Positions 15,096 through 22,842 are shown, numbered from the stretch's first letter. The stretch is 27,266 nucleotides of DNA from Glaciecola sp. UBA2563 (GCA_002340325.1 DDLV01000169.1:1-27266); one strand, 5' to 3'. Numbers and translations are program-made. The notes: generated from the letters alone by a model not told the origin.

Positions 15096-15704
15096 ATGAG
15101 CGTCGTCGCGGAAGAGTTTTTAGCACCAAATAGTTATTACGATAAACACTTCAAAACTCAAGCGGTTAAGATTTTACCTGGTGAATTCTATGTCACCACA
15201 GAAAACAAAATGATTGTTACTGTGCTTGGCTCTTGTGTGTCTGTGTGCCTTCGAGATCCTGTAACTAGAATAGCCGGTATGAATCACTTCCTGCTACCGG
15301 CAAACAGAGATTTGAACGGTGTTGGCGCTGAATCTGCAAGGTACGGTGTGTACGCTATGGAGGTGCTTATTAACCATATGATTAAACTTGGTGTGCCCAA
15401 AGAACGACTGGAAGCAAAAGTTTTTGGCGGCGGCAATGTCCTAAAGCAGTTAACAGGCTCTAACGTTGGTGAGCAAAATGCCGCATTTGTTCTCGATTAT
15501 CTTAAAACAGAAAATTTATCGATAAAAGCCAAAGATTTACTCGGCGAATTCCCAAGAAAAGTCTACTTTTTCCCCATCAGTGGTGAAGTAAAGGTAAGGA
15601 AGCTTAAGGCTATGCACAACACGACTATCATCGATCGCGAAAGTGAGTATCGCGTTAGAATTAATCAACAACCGGCATCAGGTGATGTCGATTTATTTGA
15701 ATGA
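15096..15704 (+). CDS. cheD: Chemoreceptor glutamine deamidase CheD
   Basis: 202 residues. Deamidates specific receptor Gln residues to Glu and in some bacteria also binds CheC-type phosphatases. The catalytic Cys and His are visible in VLGSCVSVCLRD (C47) and GMNHFLLP (H64), and KVFGGGNVL is the conserved glycine-rich segment. The C-terminus PASGDVDLFE is an extension beyond the catalytic fold and repeats, with one conservative change, the last residues of the first protein of the cluster (GEVDLF). It lies between cheR and cheB with gaps of 3 and 4 bases. Confidence 0.94.
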   Translation: MSVVAEEFLAPNSYYDKHFKTQAVKILPGEFYVTTENKMIVTVLGSCVSVCLRDPVTRIAGMNHFLLPANRDLNGVGAESARYGVYAMEVLINHMIKLGVPKERLEAKVFGGGNVLKQLTGSNVGEQNAAFVLDYLKTENLSIKAKDLLGEFPRKVYFFPISGEVKVRKLKAMHNTTIIDRESEYRVRINQQPASGDVDLFE

Positions 15705-15708
15705 GTAA

Positions 15709-16761
15709 ATGATGTCAATTCGTGTATTAGTTGTAGATGATTCCGCACTTATTCGAAGCTTGCTCTCAGAAATAATTCAGCAGACACCTGGCTTAGAACT
15801 TGTTGGTGCTGCCCAAGACGCCTTTGTCGCCAAAGACATGGTCGTAAAACTCAAACCAGACGTTATCACGCTCGATATTGAAATGCCCAAAGTTGACGGA
15901 TTGACGTTTTTAGATCGGCTTATGAAAGCAAGGCCAACACCCGTGGTCATGATATCAACACTTACTGAAAAAGGCGCCGATGCAACATTGCGGTCACTCG
16001 AGATTGGCGCGATTGATTTTATACCAAAGCCAAAAGTGAATGTTGTAAAAGGTATAGAGCAATATCAAAGGGAAATTGTTGAAAAAATAAGGCTTGCAGC
16101 AAGCGCAAAACCACAAAAAAGAGATCTGTCCAACACACCTCAAAAAGCTATACCCATTGCCTATAAGGGAACCGAAATAATTGTCGGAATCGGCGCATCA
16201 ACAGGTGGTACAGAAGCTATAAAACAGGTTCTATTGGGGTTATCACCTGCATTTCCGGCCACCGTAGTCACGCAACATATGCCTCCTAATTTTACCAAAT
16301 CTTTTGCAGACAGATTAAATGCACTATGTGCAGTAAGCGTTAAGGAAGCGGTTGATGATGAGCGACTTCTACCGGGCAACGTCTATATTGCACCAGGTGA
16401 CAAACATCTAGAAGTAGTGCGCAGCGGCGCTGACTATCGAATCAAGCTCAACAATGGGCCATTGGTAAGTGGACATAAGCCATCAGTTGATGTCATGTTC
16501 GAATCACTTGCAAAGGTAGTGGGAAATAATTGCGTTGCCTCAATCTTAACTGGCATGGGAAAAGATGGTGCTAAGGGAATGCTTTCGCTAAAAAATGTAA
16601 ATGCAATGACGCTCGCCCAAGACAAAGATAGTTGCGTTGTGTACGGTATGCCAAAAGCTGCAGTTGATATGGGCGGCATAAATGAGGTAGTTAAACTTGA
16701 TATGATGAGTGCAACGTTAACTGCAGCAATTGAGAAGAAAGGCGCCGGAACTCGGCTCTAA
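15709..16761 (+). CDS. cheB: Chemoreceptor methylesterase/response regulator CheB
   Basis: 350 residues. The receiver (1-120) has VVDDS (D10/D11), phosphorylation site D56 in TLDIEMPKVDG, Thr/Ser in ISTLTE and K107 in PKPK. The C-terminal methylesterase has the catalytic triad S164 (GIGASTGG), H190 (TQHMPP) and D286 (TGMGKDG). It removes methyl groups, and can deamidate Gln, on the receptors once phosphorylated by CheA, closing the adaptation loop with CheR and CheD. The start is ATG at 15709 or 15712; the first is used here. It is the last gene of the plus-strand cluster and converges on the cyclase gene with 18 bases between stop codons and no clear terminator. Confidence 0.95.
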   Translation: MMSIRVLVVDDSALIRSLLSEIIQQTPGLELVGAAQDAFVAKDMVVKLKPDVITLDIEMPKVDGLTFLDRLMKARPTPVVMISTLTEKGADATLRSLEIGAIDFIPKPKVNVVKGIEQYQREIVEKIRLAASAKPQKRDLSNTPQKAIPIAYKGTEIIVGIGASTGGTEAIKQVLLGLSPAFPATVVTQHMPPNFTKSFADRLNALCAVSVKEAVDDERLLPGNVYIAPGDKHLEVVRSGADYRIKLNNGPLVSGHKPSVDVMFESLAKVVGNNCVASILTGMGKDGAKGMLSLKNVNAMTLAQDKDSCVVYGMPKAAVDMGGINEVVKLDMMSATLTAAIEKKGAGTRL

Positions 16762-16779
16762 CACAAAGGTAAAAACTTC

Positions 16780-18471
16780 CTAGTGACGGGTGCTGTCTTT
16801 ACCAATAATGTTGTTTCGACCAGCCGCTTTCGCTTCATATAAGCGACTGTCTGCTGCATTGATCGCCGCACGTACCTGTCCGTAGTCATTTAGTAACACT
16901 ACGCCCGCACTAAAAGTTACACAAAAGTATTTACTGCCGTGTTGAAACTTCAATTGGCCAAAGTTTTCACGCATATCGTTTAACTTTGCAAGGGCATCAT
17001 CTAATTCAACGCCCTGCAATACGATTATGAACTCTTCACCACCATACCTTCCAACCTTGTCAGTATCACGCATTGAGCGTCGAAGTTGTTGTCCTAACGT
17101 ACATAGCACTCGATCCCCGGCCCCATGTCCATAAGTGTCGTTTACCTCTTTGAATTTATCTAAATCGATTAGCGCTAAGACATTTTCGGTGTTATTTCGC
17201 TTACTGAGACGCAAAACGCTTGATGCAGATTCGATGATCTGACCGTGATTCAAAACGCCTGTTAATGCATCTTTTGAAACGAAATTACTAATGACATTTG
17301 AGCGATTCAATCTTGCGATGACTTGCCTTGCCACAAAATGCGCTGGCGTTTGCTTAGAAATTACATCATCAGCACCGTACTCAAGGACTGACAGTTTGGT
17401 TTCTGCCGTGTCATCCGAGGTTAAAAATATTATGGGCGCAAAATCAAATTTCTCTTCCTGTCGAAGCATAGTAGCTATTTCAAGGCCATTAATATCTGGC
17501 ATAAACATATCGAGTAAAAACAGATCAGGTTTCAGGTTTTCTAGCGAGTCAAAGAGCTCTTGTGCAGTTTTTATAAATTCTACGTGGATGTCGTGTTGCT
17601 CAAAAATCGTCCTATAAAAGTTTCCCATAGATTCTTGATCATCGACTAAAACTATTGTGTATTGCGCGTTTTTTTTGCGCTGTACTACGCGGTTTATCTT
17701 TTCAATCAAAGACGTGTTATTAAAAGGTTTTACAATAAAATCAGCTACATTTGCACGAACTGCTGCGAGGCGTGTTTCAAGCGTAAATAACCCACTACAG
17801 GTTATCACGCGAGTGCCATTTTGAAACTGTGAATTGGCAAATTCAAACACTTGCTTTTGAGTCACGCCTGGCATGATTACATCCAGTAACACCAATTCAA
17901 CCTTAGGTTTGCTTTTTTGATATTCTTCGATAGATGCGTACAACAGCGATTTAAAGTTGAACTGTTCTAGGATGGCTCCGCACATCTCTCGCGTGGACTT
18001 TTCATCATCAATCACTGCTACAGTGTTAGTGGAAGCATGAAATTTTGGCTTTTGCGCTATTGGTTTTGCAAATACTTCAATTGACTCAGTTGGAACAGAC
18101 TCCTCATAAGTCATCAGCATCGGATCGGGCGTCTCCTTGCTACCTTTGATGAGTTTATTCACTAGGTTGTCTATTTTTTCGATGGCTTGTTTTAAATTTA
18201 GTTCGCGACTGTTTACCGATTGAATGTTTTCTTTTATAGATGCGATGACTTGATGCAGGGCAAATAAAGTATAAGGCGCACAGATGTCAGTGATGTCCGT
18301 AAGACATCGCTCGAATGCGGTGATATCGGATTTTGTTTTGCTTTTCCTCGCCGCGCCCCATAACTTTATCAAATGTTTCAGCTGCTGGTAGTAAAGCGTT
18401 ATCTCATCATCCCCTATGTAGTTTGATGAGTCTTTACTTGGACGCGAATCAGTTTTTTCTCGGTGTGACAT
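16780..18471 (-). CDS. Diguanylate cyclase with two receiver domains
   Basis: 563 residues. The N-terminal helical region (about 20-115) is of unknown type, perhaps a degenerate phosphotransfer-like bundle. Receiver 1 (about 150-262): D155/D156, D197, S226, K248. Receiver 2 (about 271-388): D277/D278, D321, T351, K373; the usual Lys-Pro is Lys-Gln here. The GGDEF domain (about 396-560) contains LIDLDKFKEVND, the active-site GGEEF (477-481) and the product-inhibition site RDTD (468-471) exactly five residues upstream, so it should make c-di-GMP with feedback control. It has its own promoter side at the right and runs tail to tail into cheB. It is a likely partner of the chemosensory cluster, receiving phosphate from CheA or being controlled by the STAS protein as HsbD is by HsbA in Pseudomonas, but neither link is proven. 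Confidence 0.9.
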   Translation of the reverse strand: MSHREKTDSRPSKDSSNYIGDDEITLYYQQLKHLIKLWGAARKSKTKSDITAFERCLTDITDICAPYTLFALHQVIASIKENIQSVNSRELNLKQAIEKIDNLVNKLIKGSKETPDPMLMTYEESVPTESIEVFAKPIAQKPKFHASTNTVAVIDDEKSTREMCGAILEQFNFKSLLYASIEEYQKSKPKVELVLLDVIMPGVTQKQVFEFANSQFQNGTRVITCSGLFTLETRLAAVRANVADFIVKPFNNTSLIEKINRVVQRKKNAQYTIVLVDDQESMGNFYRTIFEQHDIHVEFIKTAQELFDSLENLKPDLFLLDMFMPDINGLEIATMLRQEEKFDFAPIIFLTSDDTAETKLSVLEYGADDVISKQTPAHFVARQVIARLNRSNVISNFVSKDALTGVLNHGQIIESASSVLRLSKRNNTENVLALIDLDKFKEVNDTYGHGAGDRVLCTLGQQLRRSMRDTDKVGRYGGEEFIIVLQGVELDDALAKLNDMRENFGQLKFQHGSKYFCVTFSAGVVLLNDYGQVRAAINAADSRLYEAKAAGRNNIIGKDSTRH

Positions 18472-18783
18472 CTCGGAAACTACTACAACTTTTGTTCTAT
18501 TTTTATTATCGACCGAAACCGCTAAAAGATAAGAATACGACAGTGTTTCGACGTGTAAACTCTGTTACAAAGTTAAGAAGGTAAGTTTTCGTAAGTTCGC
18601 TGATTAGACCAGAAACTGACTAAAATTTGCTAGTATAATGTGTTAACTTAGTATTTCGACAAAGTTGACCTCATTACTGCGCTTTTTTCAAAATAATCAA
18701 AAAAGATGTAGATAAATAAAAATATCAAAATAAAACGAGATTGTTTATAAAAAGCAGCGGTCAACAACACAGACACCAAATAG
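18472..18783. other. AT-rich intergenic region between the cyclase gene and aroQ
   Basis: This 312-base gap separates two divergent genes, so promoters for both should lie here. A perfect TATAAT stands at 18634-18639 on the plus strand with only a weak -35 region. The stretch 18660-18760 is very A/T rich and includes a CTTTTTT/AAAAAAG inverted pair (18682-18705). No conserved small gene or RNA was recognised; a short hydrophobic open frame on the minus strand reaching into aroQ looks like chance. Confidence 0.6.
18634..18639 (+). promoter_or_regulatory. Candidate -10 box for aroQ-accB-accC
   Basis: TATAAT matches the sigma-70 -10 consensus at all six positions. The region 16-18 bases upstream is only a poor match to TTGACA and there is no TG extension. 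It would give a leader of about 140 bases before the aroQ ATG. Confidence 0.4.
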
Positions 18784-19227
18784 ATGAAACTAGCACTAAT
18801 CAACGGTCCAAATTTGAATCTTTTGGGCATGAGAGAGCCAGAAACATATGGCTCCACTACGCTTGGCGATATCGAACAAACCCTCACCGGTCTTGCTAAT
18901 GAGAAGGGGGTTAGCCTTGAAACCATTCAGTCAAATGCTGAACACGTCATCGTTGATTATATCCATAACGGAATAACAGATTTATCGGGAATTCTTATAA
19001 ACCCTGGCGCATTTACACACACGAGTGTCGCAATTAGAGATGCTTTGTTGGGAACGAATATCCCCTTTGTTGAAATACACATCTCTAATGTGTATGCACG
19101 CGAGACATTTAGACACCATTCTTATCTTTCTGACATAGCATCTGGAATAATCGTCGGCTGTGGCATAAAAGGTTACGAATATGGACTTTTAGCGCTAATA
19201 AACACTGTGAATAATATTAAAAAATAA
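18784..19227 (+). CDS. aroQ: 3-dehydroquinate dehydratase, type II
   Basis: Converts 3-dehydroquinate to 3-dehydroshikimate, the third step of the shikimate pathway to aromatic amino acids. The 147-residue product has the usual length of the dodecameric type II enzyme: GPNLNLLGMREPETYG at 8-23 with the lid Arg17 and catalytic Tyr22, NPGAFTHTSVAIRDAL (73-88), EIHISN with H99, and FRHHS with R110. No clear ribosome-binding site precedes the ATG at 18784. It is followed 13 bases later by accB, the arrangement aroQ-accB-accC found widely in gammaproteobacteria. Confidence 0.97.
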   Translation: MKLALINGPNLNLLGMREPETYGSTTLGDIEQTLTGLANEKGVSLETIQSNAEHVIVDYIHNGITDLSGILINPGAFTHTSVAIRDALLGTNIPFVEIHISNVYARETFRHHSYLSDIASGIIVGCGIKGYEYGLLALINTVNNIKK

Positions 19228-19240
19228 TATAGGACAATTA

Positions 19241-19705
19241 ATGGACATCAGAAAAATAAAAAAGCTTATTTCACTGGTCGAAGAATCTGGAATTGCCGAG
19301 TTGGAAATTACTGAAGGTGAAGAGTCTGTCAGAATTAGTCGAGGCATTGTACAAGCAGCACCGATGCAATACGCATCGCCTCCTTTCGCACAACCTGCTA
19401 TGGCGCCACCGGCTGCGCTGCCAAGTGTTGCTCCAGAAAGTGCCCCACAAGAGACAAGTGCGCTACCTACAGGACATGTTATCAAATCACCGATGGTAGG
19501 AACCTTTTATCGCTCTTCTTCTCCTGAATCAGAAGCGTTTGTTGAGGTTGGCGACAGCGTTAAAAAAGGCGACACATTGTGTATCGTCGAAGCTATGAAG
19601 ATGATGAACCAAATCGAATCAGATAAAGATGGAGTGATTAAAGAAATTTGCGTCCAAAATCAAGAGTCTGTTGAGTTTGATCAACCGTTATTCGTAATTG
19701 AATAA
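19241..19705 (+). CDS. accB: Biotin carboxyl carrier protein of acetyl-CoA carboxylase
   Basis: 154 residues. Carries biotin between the biotin carboxylase and carboxyltransferase parts of acetyl-CoA carboxylase, the first committed step of fatty-acid synthesis. An N-terminal helical segment MDIRKIKKLI is followed by an Ala/Pro-rich flexible linker (about 38-78) and the biotinyl domain (about 80-154) with VEAMKMM, in which K120 is biotinylated, plus the thumb region YRSSSPESEAF. AGGA lies upstream of the ATG. It ends 11 bases before accC, with which it forms a conserved operon; AccB is known to repress this operon in E. coli. Confidence 0.97.
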   Translation: MDIRKIKKLISLVEESGIAELEITEGEESVRISRGIVQAAPMQYASPPFAQPAMAPPAALPSVAPESAPQETSALPTGHVIKSPMVGTFYRSSSPESEAFVEVGDSVKKGDTLCIVEAMKMMNQIESDKDGVIKEICVQNQESVEFDQPLFVIE

Positions 19706-19716
19706 GGACGTTTAAT

Positions 19717-21063
19717 ATGCTTGATAAGGTATTAATCGCCAATCGAGGCGAGATTGCGTTGAGGGTTTTACGCGCATGCAAAGAGCTAGGAATAAAAACG
19801 GTTGCTGTTCACTCAACGGCAGATAGAGCACTTAAGCATGTCCTTCTCGCTGATGAGACCATTTGTATCGGTAATGCGCCTGCAACAGAAAGCTACTTAA
19901 ATATACCACGTCTAATTGCAGCAGCTGAGGTGACCAATGCCGTTGCGATACACCCGGGATACGGCTTCCTATCAGAAAATGCAGCGTTTGCAGAAGCGGT
20001 TGAGAAAAGTGGATTTATCTTCATTGGGCCCACAGCTGAAACGATTAACTTGATGGGCGATAAGGTATCTGCCATTGCGGCAATGCGAAGCGCTGGGGTT
20101 CCTTGTGTTCCGGGATCAGATGGTCCTTTAGGCGATGATATGGAAAAAAATAAAGCCATCGCTAAAAGAATAGGCTATCCAATGATCGTAAAAGCAGCTG
20201 GCGGCGGCGGTGGAAAGGGCATGCGTGTTATTCGCAGCGAAGAGGAACTAGCCACAGCGATTGCAACGACCAAGGCAGAAGCCGGGGCAGCGTTTAACAA
20301 TGATGTTGTCTATATGGAAAAGTATCTGGAAAACCCAAGACATGTTGAAATTCAGGTGCTTTCCGACGGGCAAGGTAATGCGATCCATCTGGGGGAGAGA
20401 GATTGCTCTATGCAGCGCCGTCATCAAAAAGTAGTTGAAGAAGCTCCCGCGCCAGGCATTAGTCAAAGCATGCGAAAGAAAATTGGAGAACGCTGCAGAA
20501 AAGCGTGTATTGAAATTGGGTATCGCGGAGCGGGCACTTTTGAGTTTCTTTATGAGAATGGCGAATTCTACTTCATTGAAATGAATACTCGTATTCAGGT
20601 TGAACATCCTGTGACAGAAATGGTAACAGGCGTTGATTTGATAAAAGAGCAGCTCAGGATTGCAGGCGGCCAACCTCTGTCTGTCGAACAAGACCAGATA
20701 AACGTGCAGGGGCATGCCATTGAATGCCGCATAAACGCTGAAGATCCTAATACCTTTATCCCAAGTCCTGGTGAAATTAAGATGTTCCATTCACCTGGCG
20801 GTTTGGGCGTTAGGTGGGAATCGCACATTTATTCTGGTTACCGTGTTCCGCCTTATTATGATTCAATGATCGGTAAACTCATCACATATGGCGAAAGTCG
20901 AGATGAGGCAATCGCGAGAATGCGGCATGCTCTTAACGAACTTGTTATCGATGGAATAAAGACAAATATCCCATTACAACAACGTATAATGGCCGATGAG
21001 AACTTCTTCAATGGCGGTACCAATATTCATTATCTTGAGAAAAAGCTGGAAGCCGAAAGCTAA
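19717..21063 (+). CDS. accC: Biotin carboxylase subunit of acetyl-CoA carboxylase
   Basis: 448 residues, the same size as E. coli AccC (449). ATP-dependent carboxylation of the biotin on AccB. The N-terminus LDKVLIANRGEIALRVLRA is typical; the ATP-grasp fold shows KAAGGGGGKGMRV (about residues 158-170), the substrate loop RDCSMQRRHQKVVEEAPAP, and the catalytic FIEMNTRIQVEHPVTE with the conserved Glu, Asn and Arg. The C-terminal part KTNIPLQQ is also as in the family. Its stop is followed 28 bases later by a strong terminator, marking the end of aroQ-accB-accC. Confidence 0.97.
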   Translation: MLDKVLIANRGEIALRVLRACKELGIKTVAVHSTADRALKHVLLADETICIGNAPATESYLNIPRLIAAAEVTNAVAIHPGYGFLSENAAFAEAVEKSGFIFIGPTAETINLMGDKVSAIAAMRSAGVPCVPGSDGPLGDDMEKNKAIAKRIGYPMIVKAAGGGGGKGMRVIRSEEELATAIATTKAEAGAAFNNDVVYMEKYLENPRHVEIQVLSDGQGNAIHLGERDCSMQRRHQKVVEEAPAPGISQSMRKKIGERCRKACIEIGYRGAGTFEFLYENGEFYFIEMNTRIQVEHPVTEMVTGVDLIKEQLRIAGGQPLSVEQDQINVQGHAIECRINAEDPNTFIPSPGEIKMFHSPGGLGVRWESHIYSGYRVPPYYDSMIGKLITYGESRDEAIARMRHALNELVIDGIKTNIPLQQRIMADENFFNGGTNIHYLEKKLEAES

Positions 21064-21091
21064 CCCTAATTATCTCTCCTTTATTCAACAC

Positions 21092-21119
21092 AACTCGGCA
21101 AATGCGCCGAGTTTTTCTT
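21092..21119 (+). terminator. Rho-independent terminator after accC
   Basis: AACTCGGC (21092-21099), a 6-base loop and GCCGAGTT (21106-21113) form a perfect 8-base-pair GC-containing stem that runs into TTTTTCTT (21112-21119). It stands 28 bases after the accC stop codon. Confidence 0.9.
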
Positions 21120-21238
21120 ACAAATCACCAGCTTCAAATCAACCATCTTCTAGTACTTTAGTATATTAATTATATTTTATTTTACAGTTAGAACTAAAAA
21201 AGCGCATTTTTCGTAATTAGCAAGCGTGAGGTAAAGCG

Positions 21239-21601
21239 ATGATTGAGTTAGAAAAAGCGGACGTGATTACATTGTTCACTTATCGATATCTAGTTGATAA
21301 GTCAGATGATATCGTCGATTTACGTCAGGATGTACTCGACCTGCAATCCTTCCCGGAGCGCCTTTACGGCAGTTATCAAGAAGAGTGGAAACGGTATATA
21401 AAGCGAGAAATCGCAACAAAGCAAATGTCAAAAAATCTAATACAATTAGATTTAGAAGACGTATTGACTTCAGACTCACTGGAAGAATATGAAGCATTGA
21501 AACAAATCGTTTCAACAGCTATGCAAGTTGAATCGACGGAAAACGTTAAAGTGATTGATACGCCACTTAAGGTATACATCAATCGATTGATGAATTTATA
21601 A
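21239..21601 (+). CDS. Hypothetical protein, acidic, family not recognised
   Basis: I do not recognise this 120-residue protein. It has no signal peptide, membrane segment or cysteine; it is acidic and predicted mostly helical, with an N-terminal segment MIELEKADVITLFTYRYLVD, a central EEWKRYIKRE stretch and an acidic C-terminal half. It is soluble and presumably cytoplasmic. GAGG at about 21228-21231 gives a good ribosome-binding site for the ATG at 21239. It follows the accC terminator after about 120 very A/T-rich bases that probably contain its promoter, and it precedes the small DUF6435-type gene by 9 bases, so those two are likely one transcript. Composition is like its neighbours. Confidence 0.75.
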   Translation: MIELEKADVITLFTYRYLVDKSDDIVDLRQDVLDLQSFPERLYGSYQEEWKRYIKREIATKQMSKNLIQLDLEDVLTSDSLEEYEALKQIVSTAMQVESTENVKVIDTPLKVYINRLMNL

Positions 21602-21610
21602 GGTATAAAT

Positions 21611-21787
21611 ATGTTTGGTTTTTTTCAGCGAAACCCTAGTAAGAAACTCAGAAAGCAATATGACTTAAAGCTAGAGCAGGCTATGCTAGCCCAGCGTAAA
21701 GGCGATATCAAAACCTATTCAATGCTGACTGCAGAAGCAGAAGAACTATGGTCGGAAATCGAAGTGATCGAATCATCGCAAAAATAG
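21611..21787 (+). CDS. Small DUF6435 / Lacal_2735-type protein
   Basis: 58-residue charged helical protein MFGFFQRNPSKKLRKQY..., containing QAMLAQRKGDI and AEAEELWSEIE. These features match the small family of unknown function usually annotated DUF6435 or Lacal_2735 (MFGFF, NPxKKL, AxxAQRxGDI, AExAE). The gene is too short for many open-frame filters. AAGG about 7 bases upstream of the ATG supports translation. It lies 9 bases after the unrecognised gene and 87 bases before prmA. No function is known to me. The downstream terminator-like hairpin at 21912-21940, inside prmA, may be where transcription of this small unit ends. Confidence 0.82.
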   Translation: MFGFFQRNPSKKLRKQYDLKLEQAMLAQRKGDIKTYSMLTAEAEELWSEIEVIESSQK

Positions 21788-21874
21788 AGTTCTGCAACCC
21801 TATCGAAACCAAGTGTTAAACTCGTCACTGCAACAATTAAAAGAGATAGACGCCATTCATTAACGGAATTCAAT

Positions 21875-22753
21875 TTGAAGTGGAATCAACTTGTCGTGGT
21901 CACAACAGAACAAAATGCCGAAGCTTTTTCGGCATTTTTTGAAGAGCACGGCGCAATTTCTGTTACTTTTAGCGATAATGCTGACTCACCCGTTTATGAG
22001 CCTGAAAAGGGAACGCTAACACTTTGGCCTGACACATCTGTCACTGGACTTTTTGAATCTAGCGTTAACATATCAGAGATTGTTGAACGCATGCAGCGTT
22101 TAGATTTTTTTGAAGAACATACGCACTATCGCATAGAAACCATAGAAGACAAAGATTGGACAAGAGTATGGATGGACGATTTTCATCCGATACAATTTGG
22201 TCGTCGTTTATGGATCTGCCCTAGCTGGCGTGAACCACCTGAGACTGACGCGATTAACATTATGCTTGACCCTGGTCTCGCCTTTGGCACCGGAACACAT
22301 CCCACCACTGCGATGTGTCTAGAATGGCTGGACTCTCAGCAAATGAAAGAAAAAACGTTGACTGATTACGGATGCGGTAGCGGTATTCTTGCCATTGCAG
22401 CGTTGAAATTGGGTGCAAAGCATGCGTTTGCTGTCGATATAGACCCTCAAGCCATTATAGCGACGAAAGCGAATGCTGAAAAAAATGACGTTTCGTCGGG
22501 TTTAACTACATTGCTTTCAAACAACTATGATGGAAAGCCAACTGACATTGTTGTTGCCAATATCCTTTCAGGTCCCTTGAAAAGTTTATTCTCTACATTG
22601 TCGTCTTTATGTCATCAAAAAGGGACTTTGGTGTTATCTGGAATATTAAAAGAGCAAGCTGAAGACATTATCGAGGTTTATCAGACAGCATTCAGTGATT
22701 TTGCGATTACCGAGAGAGGTGAATGGATTCGAATAGTTGCGACTAAAAGATAA
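21875..22753 (+). CDS. prmA: Ribosomal protein L11 methyltransferase PrmA
   Basis: 292 residues. Trimethylates ribosomal protein L11 at several amino groups using S-adenosylmethionine. The N-terminal L11-recognition domain (about 1-60) is followed by a linker DKDWTRVWMDDFHPIQFGRRLWICPSW and the methyltransferase core: DPGLAFGTGTHPTT, DYGCGSGILAIAALKLGA (SAM-binding glycine loop), DIDPQA and VVANILSGPL (catalytic NIL/NP-type motif). It starts at TTG (21875), giving MKWNQLVV, which aligns with MPWIQLKL of E. coli PrmA; CGGA lies about 9 bases upstream and there is no nearby ATG. Codons 13-22 contain a perfect hairpin followed by T residues (separate entry), which is unusual inside a gene. Confidence 0.95.
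   Translation: MKWNQLVVVTTEQNAEAFSAFFEEHGAISVTFSDNADSPVYEPEKGTLTLWPDTSVTGLFESSVNISEIVERMQRLDFFEEHTHYRIETIEDKDWTRVWMDDFHPIQFGRRLWICPSWREPPETDAINIMLDPGLAFGTGTHPTTAMCLEWLDSQQMKEKTLTDYGCGSGILAIAALKLGAKHAFAVDIDPQAIIATKANAEKNDVSSGLTTLLSNNYDGKPTDIVVANILSGPLKSLFSTLSSLCHQKGTLVLSGILKEQAEDIIEVYQTAFSDFAITERGEWIRIVATKR
21912..21940 (+). terminator. Terminator-like hairpin inside the start of prmA
   Basis: AAAATGCCGAA (21912-21922), a 5-base loop and TTCGGCATTTT (21928-21938) form a perfect 11-base-pair stem ending in six T (21935-21940). This has every feature of a rho-independent terminator, yet it lies 37-65 bases into the prmA coding sequence. It follows the DUF6435-type gene by 125 bases. Confidence 0.7.
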
Positions 22754-22806
22754 ATCGTTCCCTCATCTTCTCCTCCTGCTTATTAGATTTTGTGCAAAAT
22801 TTAGTC

Positions 22807-22842
22807 TTTCAAATTTTATCCAAACCACGTAAGATACGCGCC
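22807..22842 (+). promoter_or_regulatory. Candidate stringent-type promoter of dusB-fis
   Basis: TAAGAT (22830-22835) as -10, preceded after 17 bases by TTTCAA (22807-22812), a weak -35, and followed by a G/C-rich discriminator ACGCGCCC (22836-22843). G/C-rich discriminators mark promoters turned down by ppGpp/DksA; the E. coli dusB-fis promoter is of this kind. The assignment is by sequence and position only. Confidence 0.42.

Noticed and set aside
16740..16785. A bidirectional terminator between cheB and the cyclase gene
   Set aside because: The 18 bases between the stop codons contain no inverted repeat.
18682..18705. CTTTTTT / AAAAAAG inverted pair before aroQ as a terminator
   Set aside because: The stem is almost only A-T pairs with no GC core, so it would be unstable.
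18648..18926. Hydrophobic 92-codon open frame on the minus strand overlapping the aroQ start
   Set aside because: The hydrophobic part comes from the A/T-rich gap and the rest is antisense to conserved aroQ; no ribosome-binding site or family was seen.
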